Shown here: positions 43,990 to 51,033 of the stretch, in pieces
Layout: the number at the start of each line of letters is the position of its first letter
Position numbering within the stretch: the first letter of the stretch is position 1
Program-made: the position numbers and the translations under genes
Notes under the pieces: model-generated
The model's database searches: none
What the model was told of the DNA's origin: nothing
Seen by the model: only the letters and a program-made list of their open reading frames with translations
Origin: Actinomadura livida
GTDB taxonomy: Bacteria > Actinomycetota > Actinomycetes > Streptosporangiales > Streptosporangiaceae
NCBI RefSeq assembly: GCF_014648675.1
Contig: NZ_BMRO01000001.1
Span: 92,606-143,638, forward strand
DNA length: 51,033 bases
Reading direction: 5' to 3'

Positions 43990-44595
43990 ATGGCGGATGT
44001 GCCCAATGTTTCGTTCTGGGAGCGCGGTGAGCGGCAGCAGGTTCGACGGTGGCCGCTGGGCGGGGGCGCGGCGCTGCTGTTCCTCGGCATGGGGCTCGTC
44101 GCCGCCTCGCCGGTGATGCTCTACCGGCTCGGCGTGGCCGGGGGTGTGGAGTGGGACGAGATCGGCGCCATCGGTGACGCCCACGGCGCGGCGGCGACCC
44201 TGCTCACCGCGGTGTCGCTGGTCGGCATCACCGTCTCGCTGCTGCTCGGCGCCAAGGACTCCCGGACGAACCGCGCCCAGGCCGTCCGCACCTTCCACTT
44301 CAAGCTCGTCCGAATGCAGCTGGAGGGTCCGGAACTGCAGTGGGCCAAGGCGTCGGCCCGCCGTCCGGCCATGAAGGACACGCCGACCGGGAGCGGCCCG
44401 ACGAACCCCGCGGGCACCGAGACGCTGGGGATAGCCCGCCGTGGAGGTCGGGGGGAAGCCGTCGTCGCCCGTGCGGCAGTCGATGGGCCCGGCGGGCGGA
44501 TTGGTGGGCGCGGCGATGGCGTCGAGGCGGTGCCGGGTGAGCAGGTCGTCGATCGAGCGCGACGCCCGCCGGGCCAGTGTCGATGGTGTCCTTGA
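43990..44595 (+). pseudogene. DUF6082-like membrane protein, 3' truncated
   Basis: The first 120 residues fit DUF6082: a membrane helix (GGGAALLFLGMGLVAASPVML), a second (AAATLLTAVSLVGITVSLLLG) and a helix beginning with NRAQAVRTFHFKLVRMQLEGPEL. After about 44350 the frame runs antisense through the 3' end of an amidase remnant (Gly/Arg/Ala-rich) to a stop at 44595, so the true C-terminus is lost. It may still give a membrane fragment, but I treat it as broken. Confidence 0.65.
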
Positions 44596-44846
44596 GCAGC
44601 ACCGGGATCCCGTCCAGCGGCCCCCGCAGCCCGCCGGCGGTCGGACGCCGCCGCCTGCGCGAGCGCGGTCGGTCCAGCGCCAGCACCGCTCGCACGGCTC
44701 CGTCCAGGCGGCCGATCCTGCCGAGATACGCCTCCGTCAGCGCGACCGCATTCAGGCAGCCGCGCGTCCTGCACCGCTGGAGTCCGGGGATGGTCGCCCG
44801 GTCGAGCGCCGAGCCGTCACCGCAAGAGCACGCCCCGCCGACGGTC
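44352..44846 (-). pseudogene. Amidase remnant
   Basis: Pieces of an amidase-signature family enzyme remain in order but in different frames: ALTEAYLGRIGRLDG, PTALAQAAASDRRRA, GPLDGIPVLLKDTIDTG, then directly RSIDDLLTRHRLDAIAAPTNPP and finally GYPSVSVPAGFVG and LPVGVSFMAGR, which belong to the C-terminal end. Most of the middle, including the Ser-Ser-Lys core, is deleted, and a 1-base insertion in a C-run near 44431 changes frame. It converges with, and truncates, the DUF6082 gene at about 44350. Confidence 0.75.
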
Positions 44847-44900
44847 AAAGCACCGCCCCTTCCCTCCCGGACGACCTTAGCCGCTCGTTACCGTCTCCGA

Positions 44901-44953
44901 ACGGAATGAATGGTTCTGTTCTGATATGATGAGAACAGAACGATCCGTTCCGT
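44901..44953. promoter_or_regulatory. Long palindromic operator over the epoxide hydrolase promoter
   Basis: A 22-base inverted repeat (44901-44922 and 44932-44953) with 19 matching positions; the inner 10 bases of each arm, GTTCTGTTCT and AGAACAGAAC, are perfect. The 9-base centre includes TATGAT (44925-44930), a good -10 element, so a bound dimer would block transcription. The length and symmetry suggest a TetR-family repressor; no such gene is adjacent. Confidence 0.7.
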
Positions 44954-44966
44954 TGAGGAGGGCGTC

Positions 44967-46133
44967 ATGGGTGGTGCCGGTGAGATCCGGCCGTTCCGGA
45001 TCGAGGTTCCGGAGGCGGAACTGGATGATCTGCGGGAGCGGCTCGGGCGTACGCGGTGGGGGGCCGCGGCGCCCGGGGAGCCGTGGGAGCGCGGGGTCCC
45101 CGTCGAGTACCTGCGGGAGCTCGCCGAGTACTGGCGGACCTCCTACGACTGGCGCGCGCATGAGGCCGAGCTGAACAAGATCCCGCAGTTCATCACCGAG
45201 ATCGACGGGCAGCCGATCCACTTCCTGCACGTCCGCTCGCCGGAGCCGGACGCGCTGCCGCTGCTGCTCGTCCACGGCTGGCCCGGGTCGGTCGTCGAGT
45301 TCCTCGACATGATCGGCCCGCTCACCGATCCCCGCGCGCACGGCGGCGGCCCCGCCGACGCGTTCCACGTCGTCATCCCGTCCATGCCCGGGTTCGGGTT
45401 CTCCGGGCCGACCCGGGAGGCGGGCTGGAGCACCGACCGCGTCGCCCGCGCGCTGGCCGAGCTGATGAGCCGGCTGGGCTACGAGCGGTACGGGACGCAG
45501 GGCGGCGACATGGGCGCGTTCGTCGCGCCGGAGCTGGGCCGCATCGACGCGGGGCGCGTCGTCGGGGTGCACGTGAACGCCGCGACCTACGGGTTCATCC
45601 CGTACGGCGAGGTGTCCGACGAGGAGAAGGCCGGGCTGGACGACCGGGAGCTCGCGCGGCTGGAGCGGCTCGCCGGCTGGACGGCGGACGGCAGCGCCTA
45701 CTTCCAGATCCAGGCGACCCGGCCGCAGACCCTGGCCTACGGGCTGACCGACTCCCCCGCCGGGCAGCTCGCGTGGATCGTGGAGAAGTTCAAGGAGTGG
45801 ACGTACCCATCCGACGCCCTGCCCGAGGCCGCGATCGACCGGGACCGGATGCTCACCGACGTCATGCTCTACTGGCTCACCGACACCATCGGCTCGGCCG
45901 CCAACATGTACTACGAGAACATGCACGCGGCCGGCGGCTGGGACACCGCGCCCCCGACCACCCCGACCGGGGTCGCCGCGTTCGCCGAGGACATCGCGAT
46001 CCGCCGGTACGCCGAGCAGGGCAACAACATCGTCCACTGGTCCGACTTCGACGAGGGCGGCCACTTCGCGGCGATGGAGCGGCCCGATCTGCTCACCGGC
46101 GACGTCCGGGCGTTCTTCCGCCCGCTCCGCTGA
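44967..46133 (+). CDS. Epoxide hydrolase (EHN domain, alpha/beta fold)
   Basis: The 388-residue protein carries the N-terminal EHN domain ([20 protein letters not shown] to about residue 110) found in microsomal-type epoxide hydrolases. The alpha/beta core has the oxyanion HGWPGS (103-108), nucleophile Asp181 in TQGGDMGAF, and the catalytic His near 366 (EGGHFAAME). The lid Tyr probably lies around NMYYENM. These enzymes open epoxides to diols and often serve in detoxification. ATG 44967 follows GAGGAG. Its promoter carries a large palindrome, so inducible expression is likely. Confidence 0.94.
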   Translation: MGGAGEIRPFRIEVPEAELDDLRERLGRTRWGAAAPGEPWERGVPVEYLRELAEYWRTSYDWRAHEAELNKIPQFITEIDGQPIHFLHVRSPEPDALPLLLVHGWPGSVVEFLDMIGPLTDPRAHGGGPADAFHVVIPSMPGFGFSGPTREAGWSTDRVARALAELMSRLGYERYGTQGGDMGAFVAPELGRIDAGRVVGVHVNAATYGFIPYGEVSDEEKAGLDDRELARLERLAGWTADGSAYFQIQATRPQTLAYGLTDSPAGQLAWIVEKFKEWTYPSDALPEAAIDRDRMLTDVMLYWLTDTIGSAANMYYENMHAAGGWDTAPPTTPTGVAAFAEDIAIRRYAEQGNNIVHWSDFDEGGHFAAMERPDLLTGDVRAFFRPLR

Positions 46134-46224
46134 CGGCCCCGCAACCGGATGACCGCCCGGCAGGACGGGCGGTCATCCGGAGTCTCCGGCCCCTTCGTCG
46201 ATCAGACGGCTCCTAGGATCCGCC

Positions 46225-46629
46225 CTAATTCGCGGAGACGTGGGGGAACGAGTGGTGCTCGTGGGCGACGACCCAGCGGCCGTCCTGCTTGCGCAGGCCG
46301 AGGGTCAGGCGCAGCCGGTTGTCGGGGTCGGTCTCGAACTCCTCCTTGGTGCCGCACCGCAGCAGGGCGTAGGCGAAGGCGACGTCATCGCCCGCGATCA
46401 CGTCCAGCGACTCGATCTCGAAGGCGGCGCCTTGGGCCTGCCACTCGAAGAAGGGCGGCCACGTCCGGCGGTAGTCGTCCAGCCCGCGCACTCCCTCGTA
46501 GGGCGGCGGGACGTCGAACATGACGATGTCTTCGGCGTGGTCCCGCAGGACCTGGTCCATGTCGCCGATGTGGACCGCCTCGGCCCAGCGTTCGATAAGA
46601 GCGCGGATCTGTTCCTGGTCGGTCTGCAT
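46225..46629 (-). CDS. SnoaL-like/NTF2-fold protein
   Basis: A 134-residue single-domain protein: QIRALIERWAEAVHIGDMDQVLRDHAEDIVMFDVPPPY is typical of DUF4440/SnoaL-type proteins; VAFAYALLRC and GRWVVAHEHHSFP form the later strands. The family includes polyketide cyclases and steroid isomerases, but many members have no known activity. ATG 46629 follows GGAAGGG. It lies 61 bases downstream of the sigma factor on the same strand. Confidence 0.88.
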   Translation of the reverse strand: MQTDQEQIRALIERWAEAVHIGDMDQVLRDHAEDIVMFDVPPPYEGVRGLDDYRRTWPPFFEWQAQGAAFEIESLDVIAGDDVAFAYALLRCGTKEEFETDPDNRLRLTLGLRKQDGRWVVAHEHHSFPHVSAN

Positions 46630-46690
46630 TGTCGTGCCCTTCCGGCTCGTTTTTGTCCGTCGGGACTACAACCCGGGCCGGGCCGCGAAA

Positions 46691-47692
46691 TCATCGCGGC
46701 GGGCCGGCCAGTTCCATGGGAAGGCCGAACAGGGAGAAGTCGGCGTCCAGGAAGGACACGACCTCGGAGATCCGGGGGCCGCGCAGCACGAGCAGGTCCA
46801 GGCCCGCCGGGATGTACGACGCCTTGGCCTCGTCCCACATGTAGGTGCCGAAGGCGAGCTGCCCGTTCGCCCGCGCCGGCAGGAAACGCCAGCGCCCGGT
46901 CAGCGGGCCCTCGACCAGGAAGGCGCGGATGCCCGCGTGCCCCTCGTACCAGGCGGCCAGCGGCGGCATCGAGTACCTGGCGTCCTCGGTGAGCATCGCC
47001 ACGATGGAGTCGACGTCCCGCGCCTCCCACGCCGCCATGTACCGGCGGACGACGTCCCGCTGCGCGGCCTCCCCGATCGCGTCCAGCGTCCGCTGCTGGC
47101 CGGTGCGGGGGACGGACTTCCGCGCCCGCTGCAACGCGCTGTTGACCGCGGCCGTCGTCGTGTCCAGGACGTCGGCGGCCTCGCGGGCGCGGTACCCGAG
47201 CACATCGCAGAGCAGCAGGGCGGCCCGCTGAACGGCGGACAGGTGCTGCAGAGCGGCGACGAACGCGATCTCCACGCTCTCCCGCGCGAGGACGCGGGCC
47301 TCCGGATCGAGGTCGTCCGTCCAGGCCATCCACCGCCCGGGGTACGGCTCCACCCACGCCGTCTCGACCGCCGGTGCGCCCGCCGGGCTCATGTCGGTGG
47401 GCAGTTCCCGCCGCCCGCGCCGCTCGATCAGCGTCAGCGCCCGGTTCGTCGCGATCCTGTAGAGCCAGGGCCGGATCGATCCGCGCGCCTCGTAGCCGCC
47501 AAGGCTCCGCCATGCCCGGTCGAGGGTGTCCTGGACGGCGTCCTCGGCATCGTGGACGGAGGCGAGCATCCGGTAGCAGTGCGCCCGCAGCTCGTCCCGG
47601 AAGGGCTCGACGAGGCGGCCGAACGCCTCCCGGTCGCCGTCCTGGGCGGCCAGCACCAGCTCGGCCTCGGCAGTCGGTTCCCCCTGGTCCAT
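46691..47692 (-). CDS. ECF sigma factor with SnoaL-like C-terminal domain (second copy of the type)
   Basis: I used ATG 47692 ([12 protein letters not shown]); the frame stays open to 47740. The 333-residue protein has region 2 ([38 protein letters not shown]), the [10 protein letters not shown] linker and region 4 ([38 protein letters not shown]), followed by a SnoaL-like domain ([37 protein letters not shown]). It belongs to the same SigX5-like group as the factor at 38230, though they are not close copies. The SnoaL gene downstream is probably co-transcribed. Confidence 0.93.
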   Translation of the reverse strand: MDQGEPTAEAELVLAAQDGDREAFGRLVEPFRDELRAHCYRMLASVHDAEDAVQDTLDRAWRSLGGYEARGSIRPWLYRIATNRALTLIERRGRRELPTDMSPAGAPAVETAWVEPYPGRWMAWTDDLDPEARVLARESVEIAFVAALQHLSAVQRAALLLCDVLGYRAREAADVLDTTTAAVNSALQRARKSVPRTGQQRTLDAIGEAAQRDVVRRYMAAWEARDVDSIVAMLTEDARYSMPPLAAWYEGHAGIRAFLVEGPLTGRWRFLPARANGQLAFGTYMWDEAKASYIPAGLDLLVLRGPRISEVVSFLDADFSLFGLPMELAGPPR

Positions 47693-47768
47693 GGCACGAG
47701 TATGGCCGACCGGACGGCCCTCCCAGGCTGATCGTCGCATCCATCGCGCCGGCCGCGGCGCGGCCGGG

Positions 47769-48443
47769 TCAGAGCCAGCCGAGTTCGGTGGGCTGGGGGA
47801 AGCCGCGGTGCCAGAGGCCCCAGGCGGTGAGCGCGACGAACGCGGGCGCGAACGCGGGGATCAGGGTACGTCCGAGGTGGTGCCGCGTGCGCAGGCCCCA
47901 CACGGTGAAGGCCGCGGCGACGAGCAGGCCCATCAAGGCGGTGCCGCCTTCGAGGGAGTTGGTGGTCCAGGTGACGGCGACGAGGAGGGCGAGGACCAGC
48001 GCCGGGAGCGGGGGCGGGGCCGGGCGGCGGGCGAGGGCGCGGGCGAGGGCGGCGACGACGAGGGCGGCTCCGGCGTACCAGATGTAGTGGCCGGCCACCT
48101 CGTCCCACAGGTGGACGACGGCGATTCCGGGGGTGTCGTTGCCGACGGAGTTGGCGGCGAGGTGGATGCCGTGCCCCTCGACGTAGGTGATGGCGCCGAC
48201 GAGGTAGAGGACCCAGCCGCGGTGGTCGGCCCGGCCGGCGTGGAGCGCGGCGGCGGCGGTGAGCAGGACGGCGTAGGGGGTGAGGACGTCGGCCCAGTCG
48301 GCCCAGCGGGTGTCGCCGACCGTGCCGAGCCAGGCGAGGCCGAACCCGATGTGGTGGGTGAGGCCGTAGGCGAGGGCGCAGGCGGCGAGCCAGCGCCGCG
48401 CGCGCCGATCGGCGTCGGTGGGCGCGGCCGTAGTCGAGGTCAT
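47769..48443 (-). CDS. Polytopic membrane protein of unknown function
   Basis: The 224-residue protein has about seven hydrophobic segments. Conserved-looking polar residues lie in or near them: [31 protein letters not shown] and [16 protein letters not shown], giving several membrane His residues that could bind metal or haem. I do not recognise the family. ATG 48443 follows GGAACGGAG. Confidence 0.82.
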   Translation of the reverse strand: MTSTTAAPTDADRRARRWLAACALAYGLTHHIGFGLAWLGTVGDTRWADWADVLTPYAVLLTAAAALHAGRADHRGWVLYLVGAITYVEGHGIHLAANSVGNDTPGIAVVHLWDEVAGHYIWYAGAALVVAALARALARRPAPPPLPALVLALLVAVTWTTNSLEGGTALMGLLVAAAFTVWGLRTRHHLGRTLIPAFAPAFVALTAWGLWHRGFPQPTELGWL

Positions 48444-48515
48444 GCGTCTCCGTTCCGGTGGGTGACCATCATGGCGGAAAACGGGAACTGCCCGTGATCA
48501 AGCGGCCGGGCCCTT

Positions 48516-49438
48516 GTGTTAGCCGGGTACCTCATGGCGCACTTCACCGGAGAGTCGGCGAACGGCGAGCAGATCTACCTCGCCCACAGCGACGACGGCC
48601 TGCACTGGACCGACCTGAACAACGGCTCGCCCGTCCTCGTCTCCACGGTCGGCACGCGGGGCGTCCGCGACCCCGTCGTCGTCCGCTCCCCCGCGGGCGA
48701 CCGGTACTGGATCATCGCGACGGACCTGCGGATCGCCTCCGGCACCTCCTGGGACGACGCCGCGAACCGGGGCAGCACCTCGATCGTGGTCTGGGAGTCC
48801 GGTGACCTGGTGAACTGGTCGTCGCCGCGGCTGCTCAACGTGGCGGGCGCCATCCCGGGGGCCGGCAACGCGTGGGCGCCGGAGGCCATCTACGATCCCG
48901 CGGCCGGGGGCTACGTCCTCTACTGGGCGACGAACTCCACGGTGAACGGGATAAGGAAGCACCGCATCTGGTACGCGCGCACCACCGACTTCCGCACGGT
49001 CACCGCGCCGCAGATCTACATCGACCGCCCCAGATCATCGAGGTGCCGGACCGGACCGGCGGGTGGCGGTACTACCGGGCCTCCGGTGACGGCCAGCTCA
49101 CCATCGAGGCGTCCAACTCGATCCTCGGCTCGTGGACGCGGCTCGGAGACCTGTCGCACCTGGGCCTCACCGGCGGCGACGTCGAGGGGCCGATGTGGGC
49201 GAAGTTCAACGACCGCGACGAGTGGACGCTGTGGCTCGACCAGTACGCCACCGGCCGCGGCTACATGCCGCTGACGTCGTCGAACCTCGGCAGCACGCGC
49301 AACTTCGCGCGGCCTGGCGGCTACGACCTGGGCGGCACGCGCAAGCGCCACGGCTTCGTGCTGAACCACCTGCTCCGCCTCGACCCGATCGGCGACGCCG
49401 TGGCCAGGGGCGACGCAACCTTCCGCGTGACCGGCTGA
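48516..49438 (+). pseudogene. GH43-like glycosidase remnant
   Basis: Two frames together give a five-bladed propeller-type sequence: YLAHSDDGLHWTDLNNG, RGVRDPVVVRSPAGD, VVWESGDLVNWSSPR, AWAPEAIYDPAAGGYVLYW in frame one to about 49030, then IIEVPDRTGGWRYYRASGD, GDVEGPMWAKFND and LDQYATGRGYMPL in another frame to 49438. At the change some 8-10 residues of the usual sequence are missing. The 5' end lacks a signal peptide, expected for a secreted arabinanase-like enzyme, so the start is lost too. Confidence 0.75.
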
Positions 49439-49458
49439 CGCCGGGGGCGAAATGCAGA

Positions 49459-49488
49459 GGGGACCACGCCGGTCGCGGCGTGGTCCCC
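49459..49488. terminator. Bidirectional hairpin terminator
   Basis: GGGGACCACGCC and GGCGTGGTCCCC form a perfect 12-base stem with a 6-base loop between two convergent genes. No T-run follows. Confidence 0.65.
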
Positions 49489-49504
49489 CGGAAGCGCGGC
49501 GGGG

Positions 49505-50545
49505 TCAGCAGAGCCCGCGCGGCTTGGAGGTCCTGCAGTGGTTGGCGCGGAACTTGTTGGTCCGGCTGCCGCTGTTGTCGAGCAGGTCGTACGGCGCGTT
49601 GCCGAGGACGCGGTTGGCCTCGACGACGTTGAAGCGGGCCGGCCGGTTCTGCGGCGGGACCCCGCGGAAGAGGACGATGCCGCCGGAGTAGGGCAGCCTG
49701 CCGCGGTTGTACGTCACCTCGTTCTTCTTGATGCTGTTGTGGTCGCCGCCGAAGAGCAGGATGCCGGTGCCCTTCAGCGCCGGGACCGGGCCGTACGGCC
49801 GGCAGTTCCGGTTGTTCTTCGAGATCTTGTTCTTCCAGAGCGCGTTGTGGCCCTGCCCGCCGGGCTGGCCGTCGTCCACCAGCAGGACCCCGGCGCAGTT
49901 GCCGACGAACGTGTTGCCGTAGGCCTTGACGTTGCGGGCGTGCCGGATCAGCAGCCCCATCGCGTTGCCCGAGGCGTGGTTCTCCGCGACGACCGTGCCG
50001 TGCGCGTTGGCGATGTCCCCGACGTACAGGCCCGCGTGCTCACCCGAGTGCTGGACCCAGTTGTGGACGAAACGGCCGCGGGTGGAGCTGAACTCCGCGA
50101 TGCCGTACTCGCCGTTCCTCTTGGCCAGGACGTGCTCCACCGTGAGCCGGTCGGTGTGGAGGCCGAGAACGCCGGTCTCCCTGAAGTGCTGGACGCTGAG
50201 CTTCTTGACGGTCACGTTCCGGACCGGGTGCCCCGCGCGGCCGATCACGCAGATGCCCATTCCCGGCTGCCCGGCCTTGGCGCAGTAGTCGTTGCGGCCC
50301 GGGCGCAGCACGGTCTTGTTGCCCGCGCCGCGGATCGTCAGCGGCTTGCGGACGAGGACTCCCCCGTCATAGCGCCCCGCCTTGAGCTGGATGACGTCGC
50401 CGGGCCGAGCCTTGTTGACGGCCTTCTGGATCGAGCGCCCCGGCTTCACCACGTGAATCCGCGCGCCCGTGGCCGCGTGACCGGCCGGCATGAAAGCCGC
50501 GAACGCGACCGCCGTGCCGAGCGAGACCGCGAGAGTCCGCCTCAT
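49505..50545 (-). CDS. Secreted right-handed beta-helix protein
   Basis: A 346-residue protein with a signal peptide (RRTLAVSLGTAVAFAAFMPAGHA, cut after AGHA) and a beta-helix that begins with SIQKAVNKARPGDVIQLKAG, the typical cap of NosD/pectate lyase-like proteins. Repeated coils follow, such as GVLGLHTDRLTVEHVLAKRN, GLYVGDIANAHGTVVAENHASGNAMGLLI and GILLFGGDHNSIKKNEVTYN. It has four or more Cys residues, perhaps in disulfides. The family includes polysaccharide lyases and surface proteins; I see no clear catalytic set. Confidence 0.9.
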   Translation of the reverse strand: MRRTLAVSLGTAVAFAAFMPAGHAATGARIHVVKPGRSIQKAVNKARPGDVIQLKAGRYDGGVLVRKPLTIRGAGNKTVLRPGRNDYCAKAGQPGMGICVIGRAGHPVRNVTVKKLSVQHFRETGVLGLHTDRLTVEHVLAKRNGEYGIAEFSSTRGRFVHNWVQHSGEHAGLYVGDIANAHGTVVAENHASGNAMGLLIRHARNVKAYGNTFVGNCAGVLLVDDGQPGGQGHNALWKNKISKNNRNCRPYGPVPALKGTGILLFGGDHNSIKKNEVTYNRGRLPYSGGIVLFRGVPPQNRPARFNVVEANRVLGNAPYDLLDNSGSRTNKFRANHCRTSKPRGLC

Positions 50546-50758
50546 CCCTTTTCCCCCGTTTCTAATGCTGCCGACTGGAAATCGCCCGCCCTCTGTCGTG
50601 GCCGGGCAATTCTTCGCCCATCCTGGACCGCCCAGGTGATGCGATGCGGGCGGGAAAGGTAAACGGCCGGGAAGCGGCCGCGATTTTGCCTTCCCTTTCG
50701 AGAGCGCAGACGGCTTCGGGGAAACCCGCCGGACAACCGGCGGGCGCGGTCGTGCGTC

Positions 50759-51033
50759 TCAGCGGAAGCGCGAACGTCCATTCGGGGCGAGCAGGACCAC
50801 CAGGACGTACGCCGCCGCGAGCATCGAAATGAACAAAAAGAGCATCACCGGAGACGGCCCGCCCAATGGGGCGCGCAAAGGTCCCGTGAATGCCGCGCCG
50901 CCGAGCACGATCCAGAGCGCCTCGTAGACGACGGCCCCCGTGTGCACGCCGCGGCCGCCGGAGGGGAGGCGCGCGGCGAGCACCAGCCCGGGCACGGCGA
51001 GCAGCAGCAGGGGCAGCGAGAAGAGCACCGGGA
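50759..51033 (-). CDS. Small membrane protein (5' end possibly outside the window)
   Basis: About 89 residues are visible from a GTG at 51028; the frame stays open to the right edge, so the start may lie beyond it. Three hydrophobic segments (LFSLPLLLLAVPGLVLAA; ALWIVLGGAAFTGPL; VMLFLFISMLAAAYVLVVLLA) and a short basic C-terminus are seen. The family is unknown. Confidence 0.65.
   Translation of the reverse strand, partial: PVLFSLPLLLLAVPGLVLAARLPSGGRGVHTGAVVYEALWIVLGGAAFTGPLRAPLGGPSPVMLFLFISMLAAAYVLVVLLAPNGRSRFR

Noticed and set aside
44121..44774. Minus-strand frame as an intact gene
   Set aside because: Only short amidase pieces are in this frame; others are in a second frame, and the middle of the enzyme is absent.

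Overview
The window is very GC-rich actinomycete DNA. GTG and TTG starts are common, and the gene families (XRE/DUF5753 plus DUF397, AfsR-type regulators, DUF6082, sigma factors with SnoaL tails, mycothiol-dependent isomerase) are typical of filamentous Actinobacteria. A Thermomonosporaceae/Actinomadura-like host is my guess; no rRNA, tRNA or marker gene fixes it. I found no RNA gene and no CRISPR array.

Layout. 1-2559: a secreted SGNH hydrolase with fibronectin-III repeats, cut by the left edge, behind a CRP-like site and a long non-coding stretch. 2560-3450: uppP. 3454-23603: an accessory island. It holds a C-terminally truncated PglY (BREX type 2/Pgl), an anti-sigma-like ATPase pair, a NACHT ATPase with Gly-Leu membrane repeats, an unknown 377-residue protein, a disordered protein followed by two small paralogues, a lipoprotein, an XRE/DUF397 pair, the 3' tail of a PglX-like methylase, a frameshifted HNH nuclease, an IS66 transposase remnant, a 5'-truncated beta-rich protein of unknown function, a MazG-like hydrolase and a PD-(D/E)XK-DUF2075 nuclease-helicase. 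23731-29343: a RelE-like/UvrD helicase facing a Ser/Thr kinase-TPR gene and an M-S type adenine methylase.

The island is flanked by two direct copies of the promoter and first codons of the RelE/UvrD helicase gene. One is a fragment just after uppP, abutting the broken pglY. The other is the start of the intact gene. Recombination between them would remove about 20 kb and leave uppP followed by an intact helicase gene. I read the segment as a defence island built around a decaying BREX-2 locus, with newer candidate defence genes layered in.

29541-37995: an RNase H-like protein, a DUF4352 protein, a frameshifted AfsR/SARP-type regulator, then an indole-prenylation gene set: a DMATS prenyltransferase overlapping a tryptophanase, an EamA exporter, and a divergent MarR repressor with a large palindrome between the two starts. 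Tryptophanase would supply indole, the DMATS enzyme would prenylate indole or tryptophan, and EamA could export the product.

38230-51033: mostly ordinary genes: two sigma-70 factors with SnoaL-like tails, a mycothiol-dependent isomerase, a secreted EEP phosphodiesterase, an MBL hydrolase, a membrane Ser/Thr kinase, an epoxide hydrolase behind a strong palindromic operator, a SnoaL protein, membrane proteins and a secreted beta-helix protein. Between them lie broken genes (DUF6082, amidase, GH43-like).
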